From positions 1 to 64,000 of the forward strand of contig NZ_JARAMP010000012.1 of the NCBI RefSeq assembly GCF_028802875.1: 64,000 nt of DNA. The letters run 5' to 3'. Positions within the stretch are counted from its first letter, which is position 1. Each line of letters begins with the position of its first letter. Below the pieces are notes generated by a model. That model was not told the DNA's origin. It saw only the letters and a list, made by a program, of their open reading frames with translations, and ran no database searches. This DNA is from Seohaeicola sp024304985 (GTDB taxonomy: Bacteria > Pseudomonadota > Alphaproteobacteria > Rhodobacterales > Rhodobacteraceae). Shown here in pieces: positions 17,022-25,853 of this stretch. The translations under genes were made by a program, and so were the position numbers.

Positions 17022-18164
17022 ATGAAGTCCAGAAAGCCGTCCCCGGAACAGGATGATCTGCTTCGGACACGATTGGTCGAGATGATCGACATGCGCCACG
17101 AACTTGTGAAGCTCGCCGCCCTGATCGACTGGGAGGTCTTCGAGCGGGAATAGGCCGGGCTCTTCTATCTCCAGCACGCGTTCCGACTATCCGATGAAGC
17201 CGTCGTGGCGAGGTGGGCGGAGAACCCATACTGGCAGCATTTCTGCGGCGAGACGTACTGTCAGCATCGTCCACTGATCCTTCATCCATGACGCGCTGGC
17301 GCAACCGCATTGGCGAGGAAGGTGTGGAGTGGCTGCTGACCGAGACGATCAAGGCAGGACAGCGCGCCGGGACGGTGCAGGACGATCATCTGAAGAAGAT
17401 CACCGTCGACACCACGGTGATGGAAAAGAATATCGCACACCCCACCGATGCCCGACTTTACGAAAACATCGCGGCGCAAGTTGGCCGGGTTGGCCCGTGA
17501 GGCTGGCATCCGCCTGCGGCAGAACTACAACCGCCTCGGCCCCCGGCTTTGCGGACAGGTCGGTCGCTATGCTCACGCCCGGCAATTCAAGCGGATGCGC
17601 AGGGCGCTGCGTCGGCTCAAAGGCTTTACTGGCCGTGCTATGCGGGACATAGAACTGCAGATGGACAAGGTGGTTGACGGGCCACTGAAATCGCGCCTGC
17701 AAGATCTGATGGTGCTGGTGAACAGGTTGCTGGCGCAGAAGCCGAAGGACCACCGAAAGCTCTACAGCCTGCACGAACCGGCGGTGAGCTGCATCTCAAA
17801 AGGAAAGGAGCACAAGCGCTATGAGTTCGGCACGAAGGTCTGCGTCGTCACCACCACCTAAGGCGGTTTTGTCGTCGCCATGCGGTCGCTTCCAAGCAAC
17901 CCTTATGACGGCCACACCCTGCACGAGGCGCTGGAGCAGGTGGAAATCCTGACGGATCAGCGCCCGCAGATGGCCTTCGTCGATCGCGAGTACCGTGGCC
18001 ACGGCGTGGAGAATGTGAAGGTCTTCATCAGCGGTGCTCGGCGCGGCGTCACCAGAGCCATCGCCAAGTTCCTATGACTACGAAGCGCCATCAAGCCGAT
18101 GATCGGCCACATGAAAAACGACGCTCGGCTGACCCGATGCCCACTCAAGGGAACGACTGGCGAC
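17022..18164 (+). pseudogene. IS5-family transposase, decayed by several mutations
   Basis: Pieces of one transposase lie in order on the plus strand. First comes an N-terminal segment (LLRTRLVEMIDMRHELVKLA) ending in a stop at 17151-17153 where Trp is expected. Then come FYLQHAFRLSDEAVVARW, then VDTTVMEKNIAHPTDARLY in another frame. Next is REAGIRLRQNYNRLGPRL in a third frame, a TAA at 17859, then HEALEQVEILTDQRP, and finally SAIKPMIGHMKNDARL after another shift. At least two nonsense changes, three frameshifts and an internal deletion of roughly 20 codons are visible. The gene is inactive; it lies at the scar between two carboxylase clusters. Confidence 0.85.
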
Positions 18165-18198
18165 ACGTCCCGACGGCCGGTCATTGTGCTCCTTCTAT

Positions 18199-18984
18199 CT
18201 ACTTGCCTGTCCAATTTGGCTTGCGTTTCTCCAGAAAGGCCGAGAAACCCTCGCGCGCGTCCTCGGTTGTGGCGATGCGGGGCAACATGGTTTCGGCAAA
18301 GCGGAACTGTTGCTCGATCGTCATGTCCTGCATTGCATGATAGGAATACTTTCCCAAACGGACCGCCGAGGGAGACCGGGCGATGATCTGGCTGGTCAGT
18401 TCATCCACCTTGGTATCGAGCGCTTCCGGTTCCGTCACATAGTTGACGATACCGTATTCCAGCGCCTGCTCTGCGCTCCATGGTTCGCCTGTGATATACA
18501 TTTCCAGCAGACGGCGACGCGGGATCACCCGCATCATCTGCGGCATGATCATCATCGGGAACAGACCGATCTTGACCTCTGGGGTGGCGATCCTGGCAGT
18601 GCTGGCCATGATGGCGATGTCGCAGGCGCAGACAAGCCCGGCCCCGCCGCCCATGGCGTGACCATTGATCCGGCCGATGATCGGCTTGTTACAATTTTCC
18701 ATCAGGGTAAACAGGCGGACGACGAAATGTCCCGGCTGCGAGATGTCGCCGGTAAACGGTCCGCCATCCTTGCCTGCCTTGAGGTCTCCCCCCGCGCAGA
18801 ACGCGCGGTCCCCGGCGCCGGTCAGCACGATGACAAGCACGTCGTCATTCGCCTGAGCCTCCTCGAATGCCGCGATCAGTTCCGTCACGGTTGCCACGTT
18901 CAGCGGATTGCGTTTTTCCGCATTATCGATGGTTATTCTCGCAACACCGTTGCTGACTTCCAGCAAGACGTTCTTGTCAGGCAT
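18199..18984 (-). CDS. Enoyl-CoA hydratase/isomerase family protein
   Basis: The 261-residue crotonase-fold protein has AGDRAFCAGGDLKAG (about residue 58) and INGHAMGGGAGLVCACD (about 105). It ends RKPNWTGK, as many family members do. It is the last gene of the 11-gene operon beginning with atuA, 54 bp after the carboxyltransferase stop. A likely role is hydration of the carboxylated enoyl-CoA produced by the adjacent carboxylase, as AtuE does. The ATG at 18984, preceded by GGAG, is preferred over a GTG at 18996. Confidence 0.88.
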   Translation of the reverse strand: MPDKNVLLEVSNGVARITIDNAEKRNPLNVATVTELIAAFEEAQANDDVLVIVLTGAGDRAFCAGGDLKAGKDGGPFTGDISQPGHFVVRLFTLMENCNKPIIGRINGHAMGGGAGLVCACDIAIMASTARIATPEVKIGLFPMMIMPQMMRVIPRRRLLEMYITGEPWSAEQALEYGIVNYVTEPEALDTKVDELTSQIIARSPSAVRLGKYSYHAMQDMTIEQQFRFAETMLPRIATTEDAREGFSAFLEKRKPNWTGK

Positions 18985-19038
18985 ATTTTTCTCCACTCTT
19001 AGCTTCCTTTCGCAGGCGTCGCTCTCTTGCCGAATCCC

Positions 19039-20634
19039 TTACGTCCTGAAGACACCGTAGTGCGGCGCGTTGGGGGCCACACCGGCTGCGCAGGTCAACG
19101 CGATCCCGAGCATGTTGCGCGTATCCAGCGGGTCGATGATTCCATCGTCATAAAGCCGCGACGTGAACCAATAGGCCGAGGTTTCGTTTTCCGCCTTAGC
19201 GCGCACCCGGTCGCGCAGTTCCTGCACCGAACCCCCGTCGAGGTCGGGATCGGCGCGGCGCATCTGTGCCAGCTTGACATCGCCAAGCGTGCGCGCGGCC
19301 TGTTCCGGCCCCATCACCCCCATCTGCGCATTTGGCCACGACATAATAAGCCGCGGATCCCATGCCCTCCCGCACATGCCGTAATATCCGGCACCAAAGG
19401 CACCCGATGTCAGCACCGTCAGCTTAGGCACCTCTGACCCGGCTTGCGCCATCAGCATCTTGGCCCCGTCCTTGGTGATGCCGCGTTCTTCGTATTCGCG
19501 GCCGATCATGTAACCGGTGGTATTCTGAAGAAAGATCAGCGGTGTCCCGGTCTGGTTGCAGAGCTGGATGAAATGCGCCGCCTTCAGGGAACTGTCGTTG
19601 AACAGCACGCCGTTATTGCCCAGAATCCCGACCTTGCAGCCCCAGATGCGCGCATAGCCGGTCACCAGGGTGATGCCGTAATTCGGCTGGTATTCGTGAA
19701 ACCGCGAGCCATCGACAATGCGGGCGATGACCTCGCGCATGTCGAAACGGACACGGTAATCCGTCGGAACGATCCCGTAGATTTCCCTCGGATCATAGTA
19801 GGGTTGTTCGGGGGTGTCCCAATTGAAGGCGCGAGGTTTGCGCGGGAACGTACCGACGATCTCGCGCGCCAGGATGATACCGGCCTCTTCGGAATCGACC
19901 GGATAGTCACCGGTACCCGAAATCGAGGTATGCATGTCGGCGCCGCCCAGGTCGTTGACAGAGACTTCTTCGCCGGTGGCGGCCTTTACCAGCGGCGGCC
20001 CACCAAGGAAGATCGCGCCAGTGTCGCGCACGATGATGGTATGTTCGCACAGCGCCGGCACATAGGCACCGCCCGCCGTGCAATGCCCGCAAACGATGGC
20101 AACCTGCGGGATGCCTTTTTTTGACAGGATGCACTGATTGCGGAACACCCGCCCGCCGGGGGCGAAAACGCCCGACATTTCTTCGAGATAGCCGCCCGCG
20201 CTGTCGCAGAGATGCACGACGGGCAGTTCGTTTTCCAACGCGAATTCCAGTGCGCGCACGATTTTTGGTACCGACATCGGATACCAGGCACCGCCCTTGT
20301 TGGTGCTGTCGTCGGCGTGGATGACCACCTCGCGCCCGGAAATCACGCCGACCCCGGTGATGATGTTGGCACCCGGTGCCTGGCCGTCATAAAGATCGTT
20401 CGCGGCCAGGCTGGAAAATTCCAGGAATGGCGTGCCGGGGTCCAGAAGCAGATCCAGCCGCTGGCGCACCAGAAGCTTGTTCTGCCGCTTCAACCGGGCG
20501 AGATCGCGCTGGGGACGGTCATGACGCGCCTTGTCCTGCATTTCGTGAAACCGCTTCACGACCTCCTGCATTCGGGCTGCGGCCATTTTGAACTCCGCCG
20601 AATCCGGGCGGATATGGGTTTCCATCCGTCTCAT
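19039..20634 (-). CDS. Biotin-dependent acyl-CoA carboxylase carboxyltransferase subunit (three-subunit type, copy 2)
   Basis: The 531-residue protein has both carboxyltransferase halves: DSAGGYLEEM and GHCTAGGAYVPALCEH, then NNGVLFNDSSLKAAHF and FGAGYYGMCGR. Its start overlaps the BCCP stop as TAATG. It is paralogous to 12526-14133 but the two are clearly diverged. In the Atu pathway the equivalent enzyme carboxylates cis-geranyl-CoA; the presence of an AtuA homologue in the same operon makes an isoprenoid or beta-methyl-branched enoyl-CoA a reasonable substrate guess. Confidence 0.92.
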   Translation of the reverse strand: MRRMETHIRPDSAEFKMAAARMQEVVKRFHEMQDKARHDRPQRDLARLKRQNKLLVRQRLDLLLDPGTPFLEFSSLAANDLYDGQAPGANIITGVGVISGREVVIHADDSTNKGGAWYPMSVPKIVRALEFALENELPVVHLCDSAGGYLEEMSGVFAPGGRVFRNQCILSKKGIPQVAIVCGHCTAGGAYVPALCEHTIIVRDTGAIFLGGPPLVKAATGEEVSVNDLGGADMHTSISGTGDYPVDSEEAGIILAREIVGTFPRKPRAFNWDTPEQPYYDPREIYGIVPTDYRVRFDMREVIARIVDGSRFHEYQPNYGITLVTGYARIWGCKVGILGNNGVLFNDSSLKAAHFIQLCNQTGTPLIFLQNTTGYMIGREYEERGITKDGAKMLMAQAGSEVPKLTVLTSGAFGAGYYGMCGRAWDPRLIMSWPNAQMGVMGPEQAARTLGDVKLAQMRRADPDLDGGSVQELRDRVRAKAENETSAYWFTSRLYDDGIIDPLDTRNMLGIALTCAAGVAPNAPHYGVFRT

Positions 20635-21143
20635 TAGACCGTCTCCTCCCGCGGTTCCAGACGCAGCAAGACCTCCTTGCCGCCGAAACTGACCCCCGTC
20701 GCGAACGGCACCTCAGCAACGATGCCGTCGCGCGGGGCCGTGATCGTGGTTTCCAGCTTCATGCTTTCGATCACCAGCAGCGGCTGACCTTCCGCCACCG
20801 CGTCACCGGGTGCCACGGAGATCGACACCACTACACCGGGCATCGGCGCGATCATCTGGTCCTGCGACGCACCGCTTCCGACGTTGCCGAGGGATTCGGC
20901 CGGATCGATCCGGCCAATTTCATAGGCACGGCCATTGACGTGGATGAATGTTGCCTCTTCGCCAACGGCGATGCGCATCGGGATGCGGGTGCCGCCCAGC
21001 ACGAGCGTATAGGCACCCCTCCCAGCCGTTTCTTCAAGAGCGCAAGGAATTTCGCGCTCATCCATATGCAGGACATGGGTCCGAGCTGTTGCGGCCAGCC
21101 AGACCGGGATGTCCACCTCGTTGATCTCTAGAATGCGGCGCAT
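20634..21143 (-). CDS. Stand-alone BT/BCCP subunit of acyl-CoA carboxylase (copy 2)
   Basis: The 169-residue protein has an N-terminal BT-like region (FIHVNGRAYEIGRIDP) and a C-terminal biotinyl domain with MPGVVVSISVAPGD and ESMKLE (Lys129, the same position as in copy 1). The start at 21143 overlaps the biotin carboxylase stop as ATGA, and the stop shares a base with the next start. A much longer in-frame extension upstream reads through the opposite frame of the biotin carboxylase gene and is not real. Confidence 0.9.
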   Translation of the reverse strand: MRRILEINEVDIPVWLAATARTHVLHMDEREIPCALEETAGRGAYTLVLGGTRIPMRIAVGEEATFIHVNGRAYEIGRIDPAESLGNVGSGASQDQMIAPMPGVVVSISVAPGDAVAEGQPLLVIESMKLETTITAPRDGIVAEVPFATGVSFGGKEVLLRLEPREETV

Positions 21144-22615
21144 CAGTTTCTCCAGTTCCCCATCATCCGGTAGATTTCCGGCACGCTTTCCACCGCTTTC
21201 ACCAGGCGCGCATCCGAAAGCACGGTGGCGGCCGCCAGAATGTCGGTGCTGACAGCGTCGCGATCCTGCTTCAAAGCCTGCGATTCCTCGGCTAGAAACC
21301 CGGTTGAAACATCGCCCGACGCAAAATCGGGATGTGCGAGGATCGCGTCCAGATAGCCGGTGTTGGTCGTCACCCCGAGGATGACGTAATTCTGCACGGC
21401 GTTCCGCGCACGGGCGATGGCCTGTGCGCGATCTGCCCCATGCACGATCAGTTTGGACAGCATCGGGTCGAAATCGGTCGTGACCTTGCCGCCGTCCAGA
21501 ATGCCGCTGTCTACCCGGACGCCCTCGCCTTGGGGTTCGTCCAGCAGCAGGATATCCCCAATCGCGGGCCGGAAATCGGCCGTCGCGTCCTCGGCACAGA
21601 TGCGCAGCTCGATCGAATGGCCGGTCTGCCGAATATCCGGCTGCGCCGCGCTCAGCCCCTCGCCCGCCGCGATGCGCAACTGTTCGGCGACCAGATCGAA
21701 GCCCGTCACCATCTCGGTCACCGGATGTTCGACCTGGAGGCGGGTGTTCATTTCGAGAAAGTAGAAGGCCCCGTCCTGCGCATAGATGAACTCGACGGTT
21801 CCGGCACCCCGATAGTTGACGGCGCGCGCAATTCCGGCGGCGGTTTCGCAGATTTCCAGACGTTGCTCGGGCGAGAGCGCGGGCGAGGGCGTTTCCTCGA
21901 TGATCTTCTGGAACCGGCGCTGGATCGAGCATTCCCGCTCCCAGAAATGCACCACGTTGCCCTGTCCGTCGCCCATCACCTGCACCTCGATATGGCGCGG
22001 GCGCTCGATATAGCGTTCGACGAACAGACGACCGTCGCCGAAGTACCGCTGGCCTTCGCGGCGGGCGGTTTCGATCTCGGTTTTCAACGTGCTGTCCTCG
22101 CGCACGATGCGCATCCCCTTACCGCCGCCGCCCGCCGAGGGTTTGATGAGAAGCGGATAGCCCAGGGTGCGGGCGCGTTCGACGAATGTCGTGGGGTCGT
22201 CATCCTCGATCGCCGAGGGGGCGACGGGAAAGCCGCGCTTTTCCACAAAGGCGCGCGCGCGGACCTTGTCGCCCATTAGGTCGATGACCTCGGAGGTCGG
22301 GCCGACAAATGTCACACCGGCCTCTTCCAGCGCCGCGACGAAACCGGCATTCTCCGACAGAAAGCCGTAGCCGGGATGCACCGCATCAGCCCCGATCTTT
22401 TTTGCGGCCGCAACGATCTGCGGAATATCGAGATAAGCAGCGACCGGGGTCACCCCCTCGATCATCACGACCTCGTCGGCAATAAGATGGGCCGGGGCTT
22501 CGATCTCTGCGGCATGCCGGAGCACCGCAGTCCTAATACCGATGGCACGGGCTGTGCGCACCACGCGGGCGGCGATTTCGCCACGATTGGCGACAAGGAG
22601 TTTATTGATGCTCAT
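21143..22615 (-). CDS. Biotin carboxylase subunit (three-subunit acyl-CoA carboxylase, copy 2)
   Basis: The 490-residue ATP-grasp enzyme has the same domain plan as 14639-16108 (KLLVANRGEIAARV, GGGGKGMR, NTRLQVEHPVTEM). The central 1.1 kb is almost identical to that copy at DNA level, while the two ends differ. It is the eighth gene of the atuA operon, separated from the substrate-binding-protein gene by a 76-bp gap containing a stem-loop. Translation starts at MSINKLLVANRGE. Confidence 0.95.
   Translation of the reverse strand: MSINKLLVANRGEIAARVVRTARAIGIRTAVLRHAAEIEAPAHLIADEVVMIEGVTPVAAYLDIPQIVAAAKKIGADAVHPGYGFLSENAGFVAALEEAGVTFVGPTSEVIDLMGDKVRARAFVEKRGFPVAPSAIEDDDPTTFVERARTLGYPLLIKPSAGGGGKGMRIVREDSTLKTEIETARREGQRYFGDGRLFVERYIERPRHIEVQVMGDGQGNVVHFWERECSIQRRFQKIIEETPSPALSPEQRLEICETAAGIARAVNYRGAGTVEFIYAQDGAFYFLEMNTRLQVEHPVTEMVTGFDLVAEQLRIAAGEGLSAAQPDIRQTGHSIELRICAEDATADFRPAIGDILLLDEPQGEGVRVDSGILDGGKVTTDFDPMLSKLIVHGADRAQAIARARNAVQNYVILGVTTNTGYLDAILAHPDFASGDVSTGFLAEESQALKQDRDAVSTDILAAATVLSDARLVKAVESVPEIYRMMGNWRN
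21288..22386. repeat. 1.1-kb near-identical tract, copy 2 (partner 14781-15879)
   Basis: This is the second member of the pair described at 14781. Both tract ends fall inside the biotin carboxylase reading frame, the right end at codons where copy 1 has gcattagctcc and copy 2 has gcatcagcccc. Beyond the ends the paralogues show normal divergence. Confidence 0.93.
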
Positions 22616-22641
22616 TTCCGGCTGTCGTCCTTATTTTGAGT

Positions 22642-22667
22642 CTCTCCCCGCGTGCTCGCAGGGAGAG
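22642..22667 (-). terminator. Stem-loop between the substrate-binding-protein gene and the biotin carboxylase gene
   Basis: Seven-base arms CTCTCCC (22642-22648) and GGGAGAG (22661-22667) flank a 12-base loop. In the minus-strand transcript no U-run follows, so a full stop is unlikely. Such intercistronic hairpins after binding-protein genes commonly protect the upstream mRNA and raise its share of expression relative to downstream genes. Confidence 0.5.
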
Positions 22668-22691
22668 GGTTTTCAAGGAAATGTCAGCCGG

Positions 22692-23882
22692 TCATTCGAC
22701 TTCCATCCGCTCGGACACGATCGAGAACGATTTGTCCTTGGCGTTGGATTGCACAACGGTCACTGCGGTGGGCGCGTGACGATTGCCTTTGCCATAAGTG
22801 ACCGGCCCCAGCAGGCCACCGGTTTCGAACCCGTCCAGACCTTCCAGTTTGTCAATGACGCAGGCCCGGGTCAGGTCAGTGCCGCACTCGGCCATAGCGT
22901 GCTCGAAAATCAGGGCCCCGGCATAGCCCGCCAGCGAGTACCGGTTCAGCGAATCCCGTTCGGCGTCGCTGAGGTATGTGTTGGCCAGTCCCATGAATTT
23001 CGCCACACCAGGAACCTCAAGTGCGGTCAGCGGGGGCACATAATCCGCCGCATAGTAACCGTCGCCTGCACTTTCGGCCAACGCCTGAACCGGGGTCAGA
23101 TGAGCGGAATGGGCGCCGAGGAACGTGATATCCATCCGGTTCTTGGCGGCTTCCTTCATCAGGGTCGAGTGTTCGGCCACGACGCCGCCGGAAACCAGCA
23201 CGTTTACGCCTGCGGCGCGTGCCCGCAGCATTTCGGCCGAGAAATCCTTTTGGCCGCGCTTGAATTTAATCTCCAACACGTTGTTCAGACCGTATTTTTC
23301 GATGCCCGCGAGATAGCCACAGCGCACATCATCGCCGAACTCGTCGTCCTGAAAGGCGATCGCGTATTTTTCGTCTTTCAAGCCGAGTTCTTCGACGAGA
23401 TACGTCATCCCAGCGCCAATTTCCTGGCAATAGGTCGGTCCGACCACGAACAGCGGATTCAACGGCGGATCGAAATGGTGCGAATTCACCGCCATGTTGT
23501 TGAGTGTCGGGATGCCGAGTTCGTTGATCAGGGGCATCATGGCTGCCAGTTGCGAACTGCCCGAGGTGCCGATTAGCCCGAAGATATCATCGACCTCAAC
23601 CATCTTCTTCAGCGCCTGAAGCGCGCGCGCCGGAACGTATCCGTCATCTTCGAACACAATCTCCACCTTGCGGCCGTTGATGCCGCCACGGGCGTTCACA
23701 TCTTCTTGCCAGACTTTCAGCGCAAGTGAATGCGCCTTGCCCAGAAGGCTGGGCGGGCCGGTCAATGGGTCCACGGCGCCCAGAATGATCTTGTCGTCGG
23801 TAATGCCGGGTTCCGCCATTGCACCGGCGGTTCCAATCGCCAGAAGAGCGGCGGGCAGCGTCCCTCTCAAAAGCCAGTTCAT
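22692..23882 (-). CDS. ABC transporter substrate-binding protein (Liv/amide-type)
   Basis: The 396-residue periplasmic protein starts with a signal peptide (MNWLLRGTLPAALLAIGTA, cleavage after AMA about residue 23). It then shows the type-1 periplasmic-binding fold: IILGAVDPLTG, LIGTSGSSQLAAMMP, AIAFQDDEFG, VLVSGGVVAEH. It binds the substrate for the LivHMGF-type importer encoded upstream. The ATG at 23882 with GGGAGAAG before it is preferred over 23909. Relatives in catabolic clusters bind aromatic or aliphatic carboxylates as well as amino acids; the ligand is not known. Confidence 0.9.
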   Translation of the reverse strand: MNWLLRGTLPAALLAIGTAGAMAEPGITDDKIILGAVDPLTGPPSLLGKAHSLALKVWQEDVNARGGINGRKVEIVFEDDGYVPARALQALKKMVEVDDIFGLIGTSGSSQLAAMMPLINELGIPTLNNMAVNSHHFDPPLNPLFVVGPTYCQEIGAGMTYLVEELGLKDEKYAIAFQDDEFGDDVRCGYLAGIEKYGLNNVLEIKFKRGQKDFSAEMLRARAAGVNVLVSGGVVAEHSTLMKEAAKNRMDITFLGAHSAHLTPVQALAESAGDGYYAADYVPPLTALEVPGVAKFMGLANTYLSDAERDSLNRYSLAGYAGALIFEHAMAECGTDLTRACVIDKLEGLDGFETGGLLGPVTYGKGNRHAPTAVTVVQSNAKDKSFSIVSERMEVE

Positions 23883-23927
23883 TGTTTCTTCTCCCTTTTT
23901 ATGGCCCATCCTTCTGGACCGTCCGTA

Positions 23928-24965
23928 TCAGTATCTGAATGGCCAGTTGATCCATCGGTTCTTGTATTCGCGATAGATCCCCATCAACCCGTCCGGCTCG
24001 AACCGCAGGAAAAGCACGATGGTCAGACCGTAAATGAACCCTTTCAATTCCAACGCCGACAGTGATCCCAGCGACCCGCCCGTCAAACTGATCACATAGT
24101 TCAAGACCTCGGCCAGCCCCAGCACGAAGACCACACCGATGACAGCCCCGGCAGTGGATCCGAGACCGCCAACGATGATCATGGAAACAGCCTCGATCGA
24201 GAGGATCAGGCTAAAGCTGTCGACGTTTACAAAACGGATATGATAGGCCATCAGCGCGCCCGCCACGCCCGCATAAAACGAGCTGACGACAAAGGCATAA
24301 AGCTTGTAACGTGCCACCGGGATACCCATCGCACGGGCGGCGATATCCTGTTCGCGGATCGCCAGAAAGGCGCGGCCGATGCGACTGCGTTTGATGTTGG
24401 CGGATCCCAGAACGGCCAGGGTCAAGATCGCCAGAATCAGATAGTAGAACGATTTGTCTGTCGCCAGTTCCAGCCCGAAGATCGCGGGCCTGGGCGTCGA
24501 TATGCCGGCAGAGCCGTGCGTGATGCTTTCGGCGCTCAGGATTATGTGAGTTATGATGATGGTGAAGGCCAGCGTCGTGATCGCAAGGTACAGCCCCTTT
24601 AGTCGCAACGAGGGTATCCCGACCAACAGCCCGAACGCCGCCGCCATCAGCCCTCCGGCCGGCAGACACAGCCATAAAGGCATGCCGTAATCAGCCGAGA
24701 GGATAGCCGCAGTATAGCCGCCGACAGCCAGAAACCCGGCGTGGCCAAAGGAAATCAGACCTGTGGTTCCGGTCAGAAGATTCAGACCGATTACCCCGAC
24801 GGCCGCAATCATCATCCCGTTGACCAGCGACGTCACATGACCGGTCAGCACCAGTGGTGCGGCCAGCGAAATGATCGCGAGCGCCCATGTCCAATAGGTC
24901 TGCGTTGGATTGCGGAACAGCGATATCAGTTCGCCATAGCTTTCCTGAATAACTCCCGTGCGCAT
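23928..24965 (-). CDS. LivM-type branched-chain ABC transporter permease
   Basis: The 345-residue inner-membrane protein has about nine hydrophobic segments and LivM motifs: GTTGLISFGHAGFLAVGGYTA, LRLKGLYLAITTLAF, a cytoplasmic coupling loop SRIGRAFLAIREQDIAARAMG, and VGGLGSTAGAVIG. It pairs with the LivH-type permease encoded 3 bp upstream. The C terminus LFLRFEPDGLMGIYREYKNRW is typical. Confidence 0.92.
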   Translation of the reverse strand: MRTGVIQESYGELISLFRNPTQTYWTWALAIISLAAPLVLTGHVTSLVNGMMIAAVGVIGLNLLTGTTGLISFGHAGFLAVGGYTAAILSADYGMPLWLCLPAGGLMAAAFGLLVGIPSLRLKGLYLAITTLAFTIIITHIILSAESITHGSAGISTPRPAIFGLELATDKSFYYLILAILTLAVLGSANIKRSRIGRAFLAIREQDIAARAMGIPVARYKLYAFVVSSFYAGVAGALMAYHIRFVNVDSFSLILSIEAVSMIIVGGLGSTAGAVIGVVFVLGLAEVLNYVISLTGGSLGSLSALELKGFIYGLTIVLFLRFEPDGLMGIYREYKNRWINWPFRY

Positions 24966-24968
24966 GGC

Positions 24969-25841
24969 TCAGACCCTTTCGATTTCAGGCGTCCCAAACA
25001 ATCCGTAGGGACGGATCATCAGAACCACCAGAATGACCAGGAAACCGGAAATCTCTTTCAGCCCCTGTCCAATATAGCCTTCGGACAGGTTTTCCAGGAG
25101 GCCGATGAGAATGCCTGAAATCGCCGCACCGAACACGGAATCCAGACCGCCGAGAATAACTGCCGGAAAGGCACGCAGGCCCTGCGTCCACATATCTGGC
25201 CCCAGGCCATAGATCGTGCCCAGCAAAACCCCGGCCAACCCGGCGATGACCGCCGCAATGGCCCAGGCCAGCGCATAGACCCGCGTCACGTTGATCCCCA
25301 TCAGCAGCGCCGTGGTTTCACGCGCCGCCGTGGCCCGCATGGCAACGCCCATGCGCGAAAACCGCAGGAAAGCCCACATGCCCATCACACAAAGCGCCAG
25401 CAGACCAATGGCATAGAGCTGCGAAGTATAAAGGAAAACCAGGCCAAGCTCGACGCCACTGTCACCAATGTCGGTGGGCAGAACCATGGGGTCGGCCCCC
25501 CAAATCATGACCACCACCGCACGTATCATCACCGCCAGCCCGATGGTGACCATTACGGTTGAAAACACGTCCTGTCCCAGCATAGGGCGGATAAAGATCC
25601 GCTCGATCACTAGGCCGACCGCGGCCGAAAGCGCGACGCAGACCACCAGCAACCCCCAGAACGGCAAGGTCCATGAGTTCGCGATTGAAAAGGCCATGTA
25701 TGAAATCAGCATCATGACCTCGCCCTGGGCAAAGTTGACCACACTGGTGGCCTTGAAGATCAGTGCATAGCCCATCCCGATGAGGCCGTAGATCACGCCC
25801 ATGGCGATGCCCGAAACGCTGAGCAATATGAAATAGTCCAA
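24969..25841 (-). CDS. LivH-type branched-chain ABC transporter permease
   Basis: The 290-residue inner-membrane protein has about eight transmembrane segments and LivH motifs: GMGYALIFKATSVVNFAQGE in the first third, the coupling loop SRMGVAMRATAARETTALLMG, and AVILGGLDSVFGAAISG near the C terminus. It ends with MIRPYGLFGTPEIERV. It follows the ligase gene by 12 bp. It forms the translocation pore with the LivM-type permease. Confidence 0.92.
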   Translation of the reverse strand: MDYFILLSVSGIAMGVIYGLIGMGYALIFKATSVVNFAQGEVMMLISYMAFSIANSWTLPFWGLLVVCVALSAAVGLVIERIFIRPMLGQDVFSTVMVTIGLAVMIRAVVVMIWGADPMVLPTDIGDSGVELGLVFLYTSQLYAIGLLALCVMGMWAFLRFSRMGVAMRATAARETTALLMGINVTRVYALAWAIAAVIAGLAGVLLGTIYGLGPDMWTQGLRAFPAVILGGLDSVFGAAISGILIGLLENLSEGYIGQGLKEISGFLVILVVLMIRPYGLFGTPEIERV

Positions 25842-25853
25842 TTTCGTCCCCCC

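Noticed and set aside
21144..21932. Upstream extension of the BCCP frame, giving a 432-codon protein
   Set aside because: The extra part is Arg/Gly-rich out-of-frame reading of the biotin carboxylase gene. The ATG at 21143 with ATGA overlap starts the conserved protein.
22643..22671. Reading the 22642 hairpin as a plus-strand rho-independent terminator (it is followed by GGTTTTC)
   Set aside because: No plus-strand gene ends nearby, and the T-run is only four bases.
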